Assembly: GCA_963965975.1 (NCBI GenBank)
Contig: OZ014411.1
Span: forward strand, 126,501 to 190,500
Length of the DNA stretch: 64,000 nt
Source of the DNA: Xestospongia bergquistia
Lineage: Eukaryota > Porifera > Demospongiae > Haplosclerida > Petrosiidae
Direction of reading: 5' to 3'
Of this stretch, positions 36,501 to 51,500 are shown piece after piece. Each line of letters starts with the position of its first letter. The first letter of the stretch is position 1. The translations under genes and the position numbers were made by a program. The notes under the pieces were generated by a model, which was not told where the DNA came from, made no database searches, and saw only the letters and a program-made list of their open reading frames with translations.

Positions 36501-39500
36501 TTTTGGTAAAAATATTATCCAAGACCATATTGTACACATTCTTGTTAAGATTTGATCATAAAAAAAACAAACAATGACAAATTCTAAATTGATGGACATA
36601 AATACAAGTAAAGTATACATGTACATCTGTTTAAACTCATATGTCACAACTTTTTTAGGATGGAAAAACTGCACTCTATGCATCTGCTGAGCAAAACCAC
36701 ACAGATATTGCACTTTTTTTGATTGAGCGTGGTTGTTCTGTCGATGTTAAAGATAATGTGAGTTCATATAGGTTGTAGTACTAGTTAACAAAACCACTTA
36801 CAGTAGTAGTTCATATGTTTACATATCTGTAGTCTAACATGCTAGCCTCTCCTAAGCTGACTTTCAAATCTCTCCTTCTTATCAACAAGCTGATGGACAT
36901 AGGAGTGTAGAGAAGCAAAACTGGCCTACTGGAATAAGTAGAATATAGGATATTAGTTTTGTCTCTAAACTACATAGCAAATTGTAGTTACTCTTGTATT
37001 TTTGCCTTGACTTTATTTTGACAAGAAATGTAGCAAGAATATAGTCTATAGAGTGTATGCAACATATTGTATTTACATGCATACTTTATGCTACATATTA
37101 AAATATATTACATACATATATATTATATCTCATTAATATATGAAATGACATACATGAATCTATACTGTAGTAGCATTATTGATACATAATAAGAAATGAC
37201 TTGTTACACTCTCTTTATATTCTTAGAATGATGACACTGCTTTACACTGGGCAGTCTTCAATAACAATGTTGATCTTATTAAGGCAATCATGGCTCGCAC
37301 TGATCAGATTAATGTTAAAGATAAGGTGAGTATAATAAAACTACAACTATGTCAAAAACCATCTTTTGTCCAAGATAGTATTCTGTCATGGGCAAGTAGC
37401 TTGTCACGTAGTCTTAAGAGTGTTTAAGACATGTCGTTATACATGTATATATACATATACATATTTGTCCACTTTTATCATTTTGTTGTAATGTCTAAAG
37501 TATGATTTGAATGGAGCGAACTCACATATAGTAACTGCTAATATACATGACAACTAAGGAATTTAGATAACTGCTGCTATGAAATATCAAATATGGTGCA
37601 ACTGATCAAGGTTCAAAACTAGTTAAAACTTTCTGAAAGTGGAAAATCATCTTTGAGCAGCACTATAACTTCCTCAACTTCTCAATCTTCTGACTTGGCA
37701 AATACATATACATGCAGTGTTTCTTCCATTAAATTCTTCAGTGTTTATTTCAATCATAGCATTCATGACTGAGAGTTTATTCAAGAAAGGGATTCCTTTA
37801 ACTTGAAAGTTCTCAACCCTTTACTGATACATCACTAACACTTGCAATTGAATAGTAAAATGTGATAATATGTTGGGAAATGCTAACGTGCTTCCAGGCC
37901 TACCAACACCATACATTATTTTGATTAGTTGTTTATTTGAACAAACATGTCTATTTCTGTGAGGTGTTTATTTGTACAACCATACATTTACACTCAAAGT
38001 TTATTCAAAGTATGCTTTTAGTTGAGGAAATAATTATTGTAATCTTTTATAGCACACACTGTTTGAGATATTTACAATCTTTTTCTACAATTTTGGTAAT
38101 TGGAATCTAGTAGACATTTAACAGAATGGCAAAATACTAAATTCTATATGAGTAGAAGCAAATAAAAAATGTGATATAGTACTTTGCCAGAAACTTGTTA
38201 CGCAATAACTTTTAAACCTCTAGTCAATTTCTATGTTTACATGCTGCAATAATATGCTTTGTGATTAATTTTACTGGTTTTTAATTAATTAGAACCAAAG
38301 TAGGCTAAATTTTCACTACATATTTGTATTATGACAGTTAAATTTAGACTGTTCATATCTTGTTTAAATTAGTAATAGAAAGTTGCTGATGATTCAAAGT
38401 TGATAAGGACATTTTGGTACTGTCATGAAAACCTCATGATTTATAAAGAAGCACAGCAAAACAACAGATTGAAATCAACAGATAGCACATTAGCTGTATA
38501 TTTTACTTCATTTGTATTGTCTGTAGCTTGTTTTCTTTGATGGTAAATTCTAGAAAGAAAAATCTTGATAATATTTGATCTAAGATAATCTTCAAAACCT
38601 GACATTTTTATATCAACCTCTAATTCCTCAGTAGACTTAACTTTGGAACATTTAACACCACTTCTTGTTCTTTATGTTATACATAGTCCTGCATAGTTAG
38701 AATATTTCTAGTAGTTGTCAATTCCAACACTTCTGCATTACTATTACGTATGACTAGTCTTATTTCCAGACATCCATTCTTAACGCATAGAAGGGGATCT
38801 AGCATGCTTCAAGTGTTCCCTTGGCATTCCAGTCAGAAAGAGTTTCAGATGACAAATTGAGTTATCACTTTCATGAGATATAATATATATTTAACACTAG
38901 TAAAATGCATTTGCTTGAAACTAAGATGGTAGATATTCCAAGACTGAAGGTGACTGTTTTGAGTGCTACAATTACTGACACAAGTGATTCAGTTTTTTTT
39001 GAGTTTAGAACTAAAGATAAGTCAAGTAGAATTTGTTTAGCAAATTCTATGTGGGAGGACTTTTTAAGTTTGTGTTTCCCAACTACTTTAGAAGGAAAAT
39101 CTCTTTATTTCTGTTCTTCTAAAAATGAATAGCATTACAAATACTGACTACACTCCACCTTTAAGAATAAGGGATATTGTTGATGTTATGTGACAAAATC
39201 TACTTTCATACTTCCTGTAATTCCAACAAAGTGCTCCAATTGTGCTGCATAACTTTTTGTGTTAGTGAGTGGGCCTTTTGGGACAATACTAACCATAATG
39301 ATTGCAAACAAATATTTGCAAATACATTTGGGCTTTAACAATTGTAGCAGTAATTTTGATTTTGAGTGAAGTTTGTTGGTTACATTTTTGTCTATTCTAT
39401 TATCATGAATGACATTAAAAGAAATAAGAAGTATTTTTGTAGTGGGTAGCAGCCTTTTTCAGTGACAAAATGAATGCCCAATAGCTACTGCTAGTGTAAA

Positions 39501-42500
39501 GGATACAAACAGAATAGAACAATAATAAACAAAATATAGTATGATATAGTATGATTAATAAGACAGAGATAAAAATAAGTGATTGATGGTATCTGATCAG
39601 TTTTAGTGTGATAAGTGATAACAAGTGGATGATTATTAAATAAGCATATTGTACTTTTCCTTTGATTAAGATAATTTTTATGTTTCTTCCATTATCTCCT
39701 TGGTGTATTTTGAGTGTTTTAAGCTGTTGTCCAAAAATAAAGGTGTTTATTCAGCATAGGTATTGATTCATTGTTTACATAATGTTATACATGTAGTTGC
39801 TACAACAAGGGGTGTGTGTTTTATTATTATGTTAGAACTATATACATGAGTAGTTTTATGTCAATATGAGAACTGTTATAGTGTAAAAGAATATACTAGA
39901 TTTAACTTGTGTTATTAAAATGTAAAAAAAATTTTCTGACAACAAAAGGCAGTTTTAAGCATGACATGTCTTGAGCATCACACTTTAAAGTAAGGATTGT
40001 CACAATAGATGATAGTAGATATGGTTGTATGTCAATGGCAATGAACTTTACTCCATGTTGTATTTATTGTAAATTCCAGTCTAATTTAGAAGAGTGTAGA
40101 AGATTGTCTGCCATACTCAAGTACTAAACCCTACTCAGATCGTGTCAAATTTAATCACCTGCCCTTTTGTCCTAATCCTCAATGGTTATAAATTCCTTTT
40201 CAGCACAATGTAACATATACCATAATTTTGGGATTTGTTGTTGTAAAATATTTTCATTGTTGCCCTTTACACATGAAGTAGTATGCATGAAATTATTTAA
40301 ACAATGAAAATCATAATGATGAATAATAAAATCTTCAAGAATATTATTATTGTAACAGCTATGTGCAATAGTACAGAACACAAAATCTCAATGCCAACTT
40401 GAGTTATAAGTCAGAAATGTATCATCTTTTTCCAGTAACTCTACAATAGATGCATCCTCCTCTTCATAGGAACAATAAAAATGTCATGCATTCTTAATAA
40501 TTATGTCATATGAGACTTCCATTCTTTTTCATAGCAATAATATGTCTGTCCTTTTTGTTTCTGTTCACTCTTGTTATGCTTTGATACATATAAAATTTTC
40601 TCCTAAGCAAACACCACATCACGGAAATACAATACACGTCAACTTGTAATACAACCACTTTATTTTGACAAGAAGTATGTAATTGTACTATACACATATT
40701 TACTACAACCTATTCATGTACATTTACATGTATACCAGTTTTCCTTTGATATTAAACACACACACATGTATTATGTTATTGTTAATTTAGTTTTGTTTTA
40801 TAATATTTTCTATCATACTACATGTGTATGTTGTTATTGTTTAGATGTAACATATACATGATTGTAACACAATTTAATTTAATGTTTCTCACATGAAATT
40901 AATCTCTGTATATATTCATAGGATGATATTACTCCTCTCTATGTTGCATCATATAAAGGCTACAGTGAAGTTGTACAATTGTTACTAAAGGCTAATGCTA
41001 GTACTGATATAGCAAACAATGTAAGTTGTCTCATGTAAGAAAATTATTATATTTCCTTGATTAAATACCTTGATGTTTATTTAACTCAAAGCATTTTGAC
41101 TTGGGATTTAAACAAAGCAAAGATTTTCAATGTAGCTATCTTACTGTAAAAATTTAGTTGGAAAATTAGTTGGTTGATGTGACCAAGATATGGTTATACA
41201 AGTTGAATATAAGTTAAAGATAATGCTGTTTTCATTCGTCATGTACTATCCAATTAAGTAAATATATCCTGATGTATTATCATATTAATTATATAACAAG
41301 ATATTTTTAAATCAACCAATTAGTGTTTACAGTGTATTAACTCTTACTTGACAAAGTATATCCAAAATGTTACTGTTATTTTTGTCCCTTTAGAGTCTGT
41401 CAGAGTGACTTTAAAGCAAATTACAACTTGTTATTTTAAATTATTTTAAATAGTGAAAGTCTTTAATAATCACAGATGCATTTGATGCACTGGAGCCAAT
41501 TGCTTTTGAGTAATTCATTTCTCTGATAAGCTTGATTTTTGTAATGAGCTATCTTGAGTTTTAATTCACTCTTATTTACTATGCTTTGGGGCATATCAAA
41601 AAATTGATACAACTCTCCAAGTTAAACACCTTAATATGGATATACAGTACCTATGTACATGTAATAAATGCACTTAAATGTTACAAGAAGTATGTAGTTT
41701 AACTATATACATATTTACTACAACCTGTTCATGTATACCTTTTAATCTGGCATTAAAATGAGACATGCAGGCATATCTCAATGTAGACATTATTTGTTAA
41801 CAATACCTGGCTACAAATAGAAATGTTAGTTGTTCTTTTCTAACATTTTTGAGTTACTTTTGTAGCAAAATATAACTATTTAAAAACTTTTTTATGACAA
41901 CCAAGGTGTCTATTAATCAAAGATGCATTTCAAACATGATTGTTGCTTCAAGCAAAGTCTTTTTCTAATTAACTTGCAATGATTGGTCATAATGTATATA
42001 CTACAATGGACTTCTATTCACAATGCAATATTTTAAGTCTATATGTGTAGTATACTATAACTTAATACTTGACATTTAAAATTTATGTGTAACAACAACT
42101 TATTTTACGATGTTGTAACACTTATTACTTATTAGTTATAGTAAGTGTCAGTAGTTATACTGAGTGTCTTGATTATTTAATATTCTAAATTTGGTTGGCT
42201 TGTTAGTGAACAGAACAAAATGTCTTACAGGTAACTATAGTTTCAATAAAATTTTATCCAATAATTTGACTTTTAGATGGATTTATGATGTGTAAATATG
42301 GATTCAGCATTGAGAAACAAACATGTGGTCTGTAAACTCACAGTGAGGGTATTGTACAAAACTAACAATTTCTTGTGCTAGCCACCGTGAATATTGATCC
42401 CTTCTTTCAAACATGTTAAAACTTGTCCTGAGTTTAAGAACCTGACATTTATCATAGTATACAGATCTACCTGTCATACATGTTTTGATCATTATCCACA

Positions 42501-45500
42501 TAAATGTGACAAATGCATGTACTTTATTTATACACATATTTACAACCTGTACATGTACATTTACATGTATACCAGTTTTTCTTTGATATTAAACACGCAC
42601 ACATGTATTATGTTATTATTAATTTAGTTTTGTTTTATAATATTTTCTGTCATACTACATGTGTATGTTGTTATTGTTTAGATGTAACATATACATGATT
42701 GTAACACTATTTATTTTAATGTTTCTTACATGACATTTGTCTTTATATATACATAGAAAAGGGAGACTCCTCTCTATGTTGCATCAAGAAGAGGCCACAG
42801 TAAAATTGTGAAAGCATTACTAAAGGCTAATGCTAACACTGAACTGGCAGATATAGTAAGTTGTTTCATGTTCAATTGTACTTGTCCTTTGATTAAGATA
42901 ATTCTTGTATATCTTCCATTAAACTCTTTGGTGTACATTAACTGTTTTAAGCTGTTGTTAAAACAAGGATGGTGTTTATTCAAGATAGGTATTGATATAT
43001 TAACTCTACCTGACAAAAAAAGACAAACATTAACTGTTTTATTTCACTTCTTTTTGGCCTTTTATAGTCATTTTATAACAAATTTATGACTTGTCATATT
43101 TAATATTTCTAACATAGTGAAAGTGTCAACTAATCACATATCCATATTTGAAGCATTTGAGTCAGTTGCTGCAAGCAAACTCTTTCTCCCAAAAGCTTGA
43201 TTTTTCTTGCTGTAGCTATGATATGTAATCTTTAGTTCTAATCTGGAAGTTCCAGTCTGCTTTGGAAGAGTGTAGAAGACTATCTGCCATACTCAAGTAC
43301 TAAAACCTAAGCACACCTACTCAGACCATGTCAAATTAATCACCTGCCCTTTGGTCCTCATCTTTGGTGGTGGTTATAAATTATTTTTGAGCTTGTTGTA
43401 ATGTATACCATAAGTCTGAGAATTGTTGTCATAAAATATTTTCATTGTTGCTTTTTACCAGTGAAATTTTGTGCACAAAATTATTTAAACACTGAAAAAT
43501 AATGATGATAAATGATTAAAAATGTGAACAATGCTATAATTGTAAGAGCTATTGTGCAATAGTACAGACCACAAAATCTCAATACAAACTTGAGTTTTAA
43601 CTCAGCAGCATATTTCCTTTTTCCAGTAATTCTACAATTGATGTATCCAGATTTATAGTACATGTAGTTATTATAACAAATGGAATGGCTTATTATTATT
43701 ATGGAACTCTACACATGTGTAGTTATATGTCTGTATAAGAACTGGTGTAGTGTAGTAGTACTTAAGTATATATTAGAGTTAACTTGTGACATCAATAAAG
43801 AATATCACTTTAAGCATGGAGTCTCTTTTTTATGAAATAAGAACATGATACTTTTAAAATGAGGAATGTAATAGATGATAGTAGATATGTAATATACATA
43901 AGTAAATAAATATAAACTACACCACTTGTTCCTTAAATGGAGATATGTCCTGTCATCAAACGTATCCAACACTTTTTGTTTTGCCCCTTTGAATATTTTT
44001 ACTGGTTATTCGTATAAATATTTACATGTACATTTCAATGATCAATAGGAAGTGAATGACCTTTTGTCTTTTTATGTACTATATCATAGTATTATATGTA
44101 CTTGTAGTTATTTTTTTAACTATGACACTGTAGCCTCTCTATCAATTTTATAAATATCAGGAGCCTTAAAGAAATTGTGATTTCATGAACTCCTATAAAT
44201 ATATTTCTCGTATACCATATGGAATGCATCCATTCAATATTTAGTGGTTTAATTTGGTAAAGTATATTCTAAAATTATAACGTACACATTGTTAAGATTT
44301 GATCTTAAAAACCAAACAATGACAAATTTTTAAATAGATGCACATAAATACAAGCACAGTGTACGTCTACATCTATTTATTCTCTTTATGTCATATCTTT
44401 ATTAGGATGGAAGGACTGCACTCTATATGGCTGCTGTGAATAACCATACAGATATTGCACTTCTTCTGATTGAGCAGGGCTGTTCTGTTGATGTTAAGGA
44501 TAAAGTGAGTTCATATAGGTTAATCGAAGTCTTGTGTGTTTGCATTAACTTTCTTGGGAAAACAATGTAGGAGGAATATTGATGTCCAAGTCCTGTTTCT
44601 TACCATTTCTAGGAATAGTAACTCTAGTTTCTGATGTCATGTGATGATAATAGCACTGATATCATGAAATTGGAATTGAGTGATTGACACAATACTGGTA
44701 TGCACATTATTTTCTGTCCCAAGAAATTTGATTGAAGAAATTGATATTGATAATGATTTGTTTGTCTGTACGGCAGTGTCAGTAGCAGTGAGCTTATGAG
44801 TCTATATATAATCAGTAGAGAAATATAGTTCTTCTTAATATGAATGTTAGTTTCAGGCTTGTAAATATTAAAAACATCCTCTACTACTGTAATCCCCACT
44901 TGGTTATCTTGTTTATTGAAGAGAACACAATATTTCATAAGTCTCTACAGTGTCATATGTAATATCCTTACTCAACTTTTTAGTTTTAACATAAACCTGC
45001 AGGATAGTTTAGATTTCATATGACAATGAGGTACCCCCTGCAAAAAAATCTAGAGACAACTATACATAGAGAAATATTTATAATGGATTCTGGCACTGTA
45101 ATTGGGTAAGTTGTCTCCCAGGACAATTTACAGATAAGATATGGTCCCCTGGACCATGTATGGCTACTGCACTTTTGGCATAGTAGTTCAAAAAACTATA
45201 TACCTCTGACAAGTAATTTGTTAATGTAGGAAGGGTAGCTTATTTAACCTCCAGCACCTTGTATAAATAAATATAATAGGTGATAGACTTATTACTTCAT
45301 ATGGAATCTATACACAGCTGTCTTCTTTCTATGTATTTTTGTATTATTAAATATTGAGAGTCTTCAGTATATATACAGCATATTGTATTTATATGCATTC
45401 TTTATGCTGCATATTAGGTTGCATTACATATATATTATATCTTGTTAATATGTAAAATGATGTACATGAATCTATTATAGTAGCAATATTGCTACATAAT

Positions 45501-48500
45501 AGGAAATGATTTGTTACACTCTCTTTGTATTCATAGGATGACTACACTGCTCTACACTGTGCAGCCTACTATAACAAAGTTGACCTCATTAGGAAAATTG
45601 TGGAAAAAAATGTTCAAATTGATGTTAAGAATAAGGTCAGTATAATTAAAACTAAAACTGCTTTAAAAAACATTGTACAAGATGGTATTTTCTGACAATG
45701 ACATGCAGTATGTCACACTGTCCTAAGATTGTTTTCAACCATGTGGTTATACATATATGTATCTATATATATATGTATATATACACTTTTCATCATGTTG
45801 TTGTGATGTGTAAAACAAACATTAACTGTTTTATTTCACTTCTTTTTGGCCTTTTATAGTCATTTTATAACAAATTTATGACTTGTTTTCAACCATGTGG
45901 TTATGCATATATGTATGTATATATATATATATATGTATATATACACTTTTCATCATGTTGTTGTGATGTGTAAAGTGTGTTTTGAATGAAATGACATCAC
46001 CTATAGTAATTGCTGATGTACATGGCAACTTAACTGATGAATTTAAAAAACTGCTGCTATGAAAATTTCAAATATGGTATGACCAATCAAGTTTCAAATG
46101 TAGTTAGATATTTCTGAAAACAGAGAATTGTCTTTGAGTAGCACCATAACTTCCTCAACTCCCCAGTCTTCTGACTTTGTAAATATATGTGTATACTGTG
46201 TTTGTTCCATTAAATGCTCCAGTGTTTATTTTAATCACAAGAATTGTGACCATTTGTTTATTCAAAATAGCCATTCCATTATTTTGAAACTACTCATTTT
46301 AATAGTAAAATGTAAATGTGATTACATGTTGGGAATTGCTAGAATGTTCACCATGTGTTTATTCTAATGATGTATTTATTTGTACAAACGTGGTTCTTAC
46401 TTTCAACATTTAGTTATGACAGGTCTTTATTGAAAGGATGTTTTTAGTCAGGTAAATAATTACTGGTTTATGACATTTGCAAAAATTCTTTTGTAAAATT
46501 TGGCCATTGGAGATCAAACAGGTGGTAATCAGAATGGAAATACCTTTAATTGTCTATATGAATGGAATTTAATAAAGGAGACATAGTACTATGGTACAAA
46601 CATGTTACCCAATGACATCTAATATGGGCACCTCTCCAATACAGGTATACCCCTCTTGTCAATTTCCATGTTTACATGCTATAATATTGGTTTCCCTTTT
46701 CTTTGTAATTTACTGCTTTCTGATTAATTATAACTAAAGTAGACTGAACTTTCAGTGCATATTTGTATTATGACAATTGAATTTAGACTGTTTGCACTTA
46801 TTTAAACTAGTAATAAACAGCAGTTGCTATTTCAAAGCTTATAAGGATGCTTTGATACTCCTCAGAGCTTACAAAAATACAAAAAAGCAACAGATTAGAA
46901 TCAACAGTCAGTACAGCAGTTGTATGTTTTGCCTGTATCACACTTAATATTCTTAGATCTAGATAGAAATGTCCCTCATCTTGTCAACTTTAATTTGTTA
47001 TTAATGAGTCTAAGACTGTCTTGTACACCTGATATTTCCTTTTGACCTCTAATTCCTTAGGAAAATGTCATATAGCATAAAGAAATATATTTGCCTGCTA
47101 TTCACCTAAGAGCTTAGAGTAAGTAAATGGAGTTCTTTGTGATAATCATGTCCAATAGCTTTACGTAACATTTAATAATTTTTCCACATAAATGACCACA
47201 GGAGGATGGTAGGTATGTAACCTGGGTAAATCCACAGGTTAGAGTTTAAAGTCTTAGTTTGACAATGGCATATTTTACAACAAGAGAATGAAATCTGAAT
47301 ACATACACTGTCTTTATATAACAAGATGACAGAATGTTCTAGAAGCAATGATCAGAAAAATAAACAAACAACTCTGATAAATAAACAAGTTAGATAAATA
47401 AACAATTTAGAGATACAGTACACACACTACACCATTCCCCCTCTAGTTTTTGTGTCCTCACAAAAATCAGTAGTAAAGTAACAAATTCAATCAGTAATAT
47501 AATTTCCGTAACATACTGGGGGTCAGCGATTACGTTGTGGTCTTTCTGTCCCAATGGATACGTCATCTGATGATGTTGTGTATCCTCCAGCTGATCGAGT
47601 CTCTTCTTTGTTCTCAATGACTTCCACATGTGTTAGTTTTGACACTTGGGTGGCTGGTGGAGAAGTTGGGTTAGGGTAAGCTGTTTCACTTCCTCTCTTT
47701 TGTGGGGCAGGTGTAGGTTGCTTCTTGCTGGCTTTGTTCTGTGGCTCACCGTAGCAGAACTTTAATCTGTTCTTATGCACTACCAATGTCTTTGAAGATC
47801 CAATCAACTGTATCCGGTAGGTCACAGCACCAATCCTGTCAATTATGGCGTAAGGGCCATGCCACAACGAAGACAGTTTCCTTGTTCTTCCCTGCTTCAC
47901 AGCAGGGACATAAAGCCAAACTCTGTCCTCTAGAGTGAGGTTGCTGCCAGCTACTTTCTCGTCATATTTTGAATTTGTTCCTTTGGTGTGCTTTGTTTAG
48001 TTTCCGTCTTACATCATCGTATACTCCTTTTAGTGAACAGTTCACATCTTCTATGAATTCAGGAATTTCTTTCTCCTCTCCTTCTCCTGCTAAGGGAACC
48101 CTGCCTAGCATTATATCTACTGGAAGTTTTGGTGATCGTCCAAAATTAACTCGGTATGGAGAATAACCCGTAGACTCATGGAGGGTGGTTGTATATGCGA
48201 ATAACACCTTGGGGATATGCAGATCCCAATCTTTTTGGTTCTCCTTTACTAACTTGGCTAGCATTGCTTCCAAGGTAGGGTTGAAGTGTTCCACTTGTCC
48301 ATTTCCTTGTAGGTGATATGCTGTGGTTTGTGTACACTCAATTCCTAGACTTCTGCAGTGAGATGAAATGACTTGACTTGTCAAGTTTGCTCCTCAGTTA
48401 CTGTGAAGGCTTGAAGGCATTCCATATTGACACAAATTTCATTAACCAGCACTGTAGCCAAGGTTTCTGTATCTGTTGAATGAAGGGCAAAGACTTCAAC

Positions 48501-51500
48501 CTACTTGCTGAAAATATCAGTCACAACTAAGATGTACTTCTTTCCTTGTGAAGAGGTGGGTAAAGGTCCCATAATATCCCAGGATATCTTTTCAAATGGT
48601 TGGGTAGCCTTAATAGTTCCAAGTGGTGCTTGTAGTTTGAGTTGTGGAGCATTGCGTTGGTGACACTTCTGGCATCCTTGTACCCATTTCTGAATATCCA
48701 GCTCGTATGCTGGCCAGTAGAATTGCTCTTTTATACTCTCAGTTTTTTTCCATAAACCGAGATGACCTGCATTGTCGTGAAGCTGTTTTAGGATCACCTG
48801 TTGTGTTTTGGCCGTGGTGGAGGAGGAGGAGGATTGAAATTCCCGGCACAACAGTCCATTTTGGATGAAGGTTTTATGTAGTCCAGGGGCTGAACTTGCA
48901 GGCAGTGGTTTCCCTTCCTCAAGTGCTTTGATCACCGGTGCAAGCTGCTCATTGGCAAGCTGGGTCCTTCTCATATTGTCTGGATCTATGTCCAATTGAT
49001 GTACTGCAGCAAACTATGTTCTCTGTAGAGGCTCGTCTGGACATGGTATCAGCATTACCATGACTCCTTCTTGGTTTGTATCCAAACTTAAAATTGAATT
49101 GTTGCAGGAAATCATCCACCTTGAGAGACATCCTCCATTGTCTTTCAGACCTTTTAGTGATGTCAGGGGATTATGGTCAGTAACTAGCTTAAAGTTATAG
49201 CTATACAGGTAGGGATAGAACTCCTTAATGGCTGCCACTGCAGCAAGTGCTTCCTTCTCAATTGTAGAATAGTTTTGTTCAGCCTTTTGCAGTTGTCTGC
49301 TCCAATATTCTATCACTTGTTCTTTTCTGTTCTGATTTTAACTCAGGACTCCCCCAATAGCTGAATCTGATGCATCAGTGTACAATTCAAATTGCTGGCT
49401 GAAATCTGGGAATGCAAGAATGGGTGGATAGTCTGTGCTTGAGCTCATTGAAGGTATTTTGGCATTTGGAATCCCAGTGAAAGCTGTTTTCCTTTGTCAG
49501 AAGCTTGTGTAGTGGTTCTGCAATCTTGGAATAATCAACTACAAACCAGCGATAGTAGCTGGTTAGTCCTAAAAACTGCCTGAGCTCTTTTGCATTGTTT
49601 GGGATTGGTTATGTAGACACTGCCTCAGTCTTTGCAGGATCTGGGCAAACACCTGCAGCAGATATTATGTGTCCAAGGTACTTGACTTCCCTTTGAGCAA
49701 AATGACACTTATTAAACTTTAATGTTAGGCCTGCTTGCCTCAGTGCTTGAAAGACATTCATCAACCTTTCAATATGTCCTTTAAAGGAATTGCTAAATAC
49801 CACAATGTCATCCAAATATATCAGACATTGTTTTTCCATTAGTCCAGCAAGAACACACTCCATTAGGTGCTGGAATGTGGCAGGTGCATTAGTAAAGCCA
49901 AATGGCATTACATTGAATTCAAAATGGCCTTTGGGAGTCAAAAAAGGTGTTTTTTCCTTGTCTTGCTCTTCAACCTCCACCTGCCAGTAGCCGGAGGCGA
50001 AGTCTAGTGTGATGAAGTAGGTAGCACCAGCAAGTGAGTCAAGAGTGGCATCTATCCTTGGGAGAGGGTAGGCATCCTGATGGGTGATGGAATTGAGTTT
50101 TCGATAGTCCATACCGAATCTCCAGGAGCAATCCTTCTTCTTTACCATCACAATGGGTGATAACAGGGGCTACTACTGTGTTTCACCACTCCTTACTCAA
50201 GCATCCTTGTGACTTCTGCATCAACCACACCCTTAAAATACCTCATGAATCCTTTGTAATGGTTGTCACACAGGTGGTCCTTCAGTTGGAATTAAGTGCT
50301 TGACAACTGGTGTTCGACCAATTGGTCCTCCTTTAGGTGCAAATAAATCGGCAAATTTGGGTCAAAAGATTTTGGAGCTGTGTCTTTTCTGAAGATGTCA
50401 AATCAGAACGATCAAAGTTAAAATCCAGGGTCTGTGATCGGTCTGTTTGTGTAGCCATCACTTCATTTATGTTATAATTCGCCACCATCACATTGTGTCT
50501 GGGGTTGCCTCTTCAAGCTTCATACCTTTCTAGATGGTTATTTGTGTGGGGCCAATGTTCGTCACTTGATGAACAACCTCCTTTCCCAACGTAACTGGAC
50601 TCAGTGTCCTTATGATACACAGATTCTTGGGATTGACACTGCTCATTGGCTCCACTAGTGCCTCACAAAAACTGCTATATTCTTCCTTTAGCTCTCCCTG
50701 TATCAACTGTATCGTGTGTCCAGGTATCTCCATGTCGACAGGGGCTATAACACCTACACTATCAATTTTCGCTTGTTGATGTTCAATAAACATTGGGACA
50801 TGGCATCATGAGTCCTTCCCAATTGAGAGAGTGCTACATCAGCAGTCCATTACAGCACCATCAAAAATCTGCACCCAGTAGACAATCTACAGTTAGGTTG
50901 TGAATGACAGTAAACTCTTCCTCAGTGCTAAATGACCAGAGGGACACTGCAATTTTTGCTCTTCCTACAAGATCTAGTGGTATACCATTATCACCCACAG
51001 CTCCTGATGACTCTGTCAGTTTTCGACAGTACTCCTTTGGTAGGAATTTGTATCGTGCGACAGAGACAGCAGCTCCAGTATCTAATAAGATCTTAGTAGG
51101 CACTTTTCCTAAAAGACTGTCTGCATAGAATATAGCATCAATGCTTCCGGTTGCTTGGGTAGGTTGGCAGATATAAGTTACTTCCTTGGTCAGCTGCCCA
51201 CTGATCAGGCTGGCCCATCGTAGTTTAACCAGGGGCAGTCACGTTGAAAGTGTCCGAACTCACCACATTTCCAACAGGGGCAGCAATTGTGGTCTGCTAT
51301 CGGAACATACTTTGTACGGATGTTGCTTCGGTGATTTCACAGAGGGTTACGATCACGGGCAGTTTCATCAACACCAGTAGGCTGCAATCTCATTTCAAGG
51401 GCCTCTAGACGCTTCGTCATCTGATCTAAGGCCTGTTGTAATTGAACAAGCAGCTTTGGGTCTTCCATAGATTGTGTCTTATTGATCACATTGATGTCTT

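Noticed and set aside
38905-39132. 75-codon frame in the intron between exons 23 and 24
   Set aside because: No recognisable domain, no splice link to the gene.
18491-45635. Regularly spaced repeats as a possible CRISPR-like or satellite array
   Set aside because: The repeated units are protein-coding exons with splice sites and diverged introns of unequal length.
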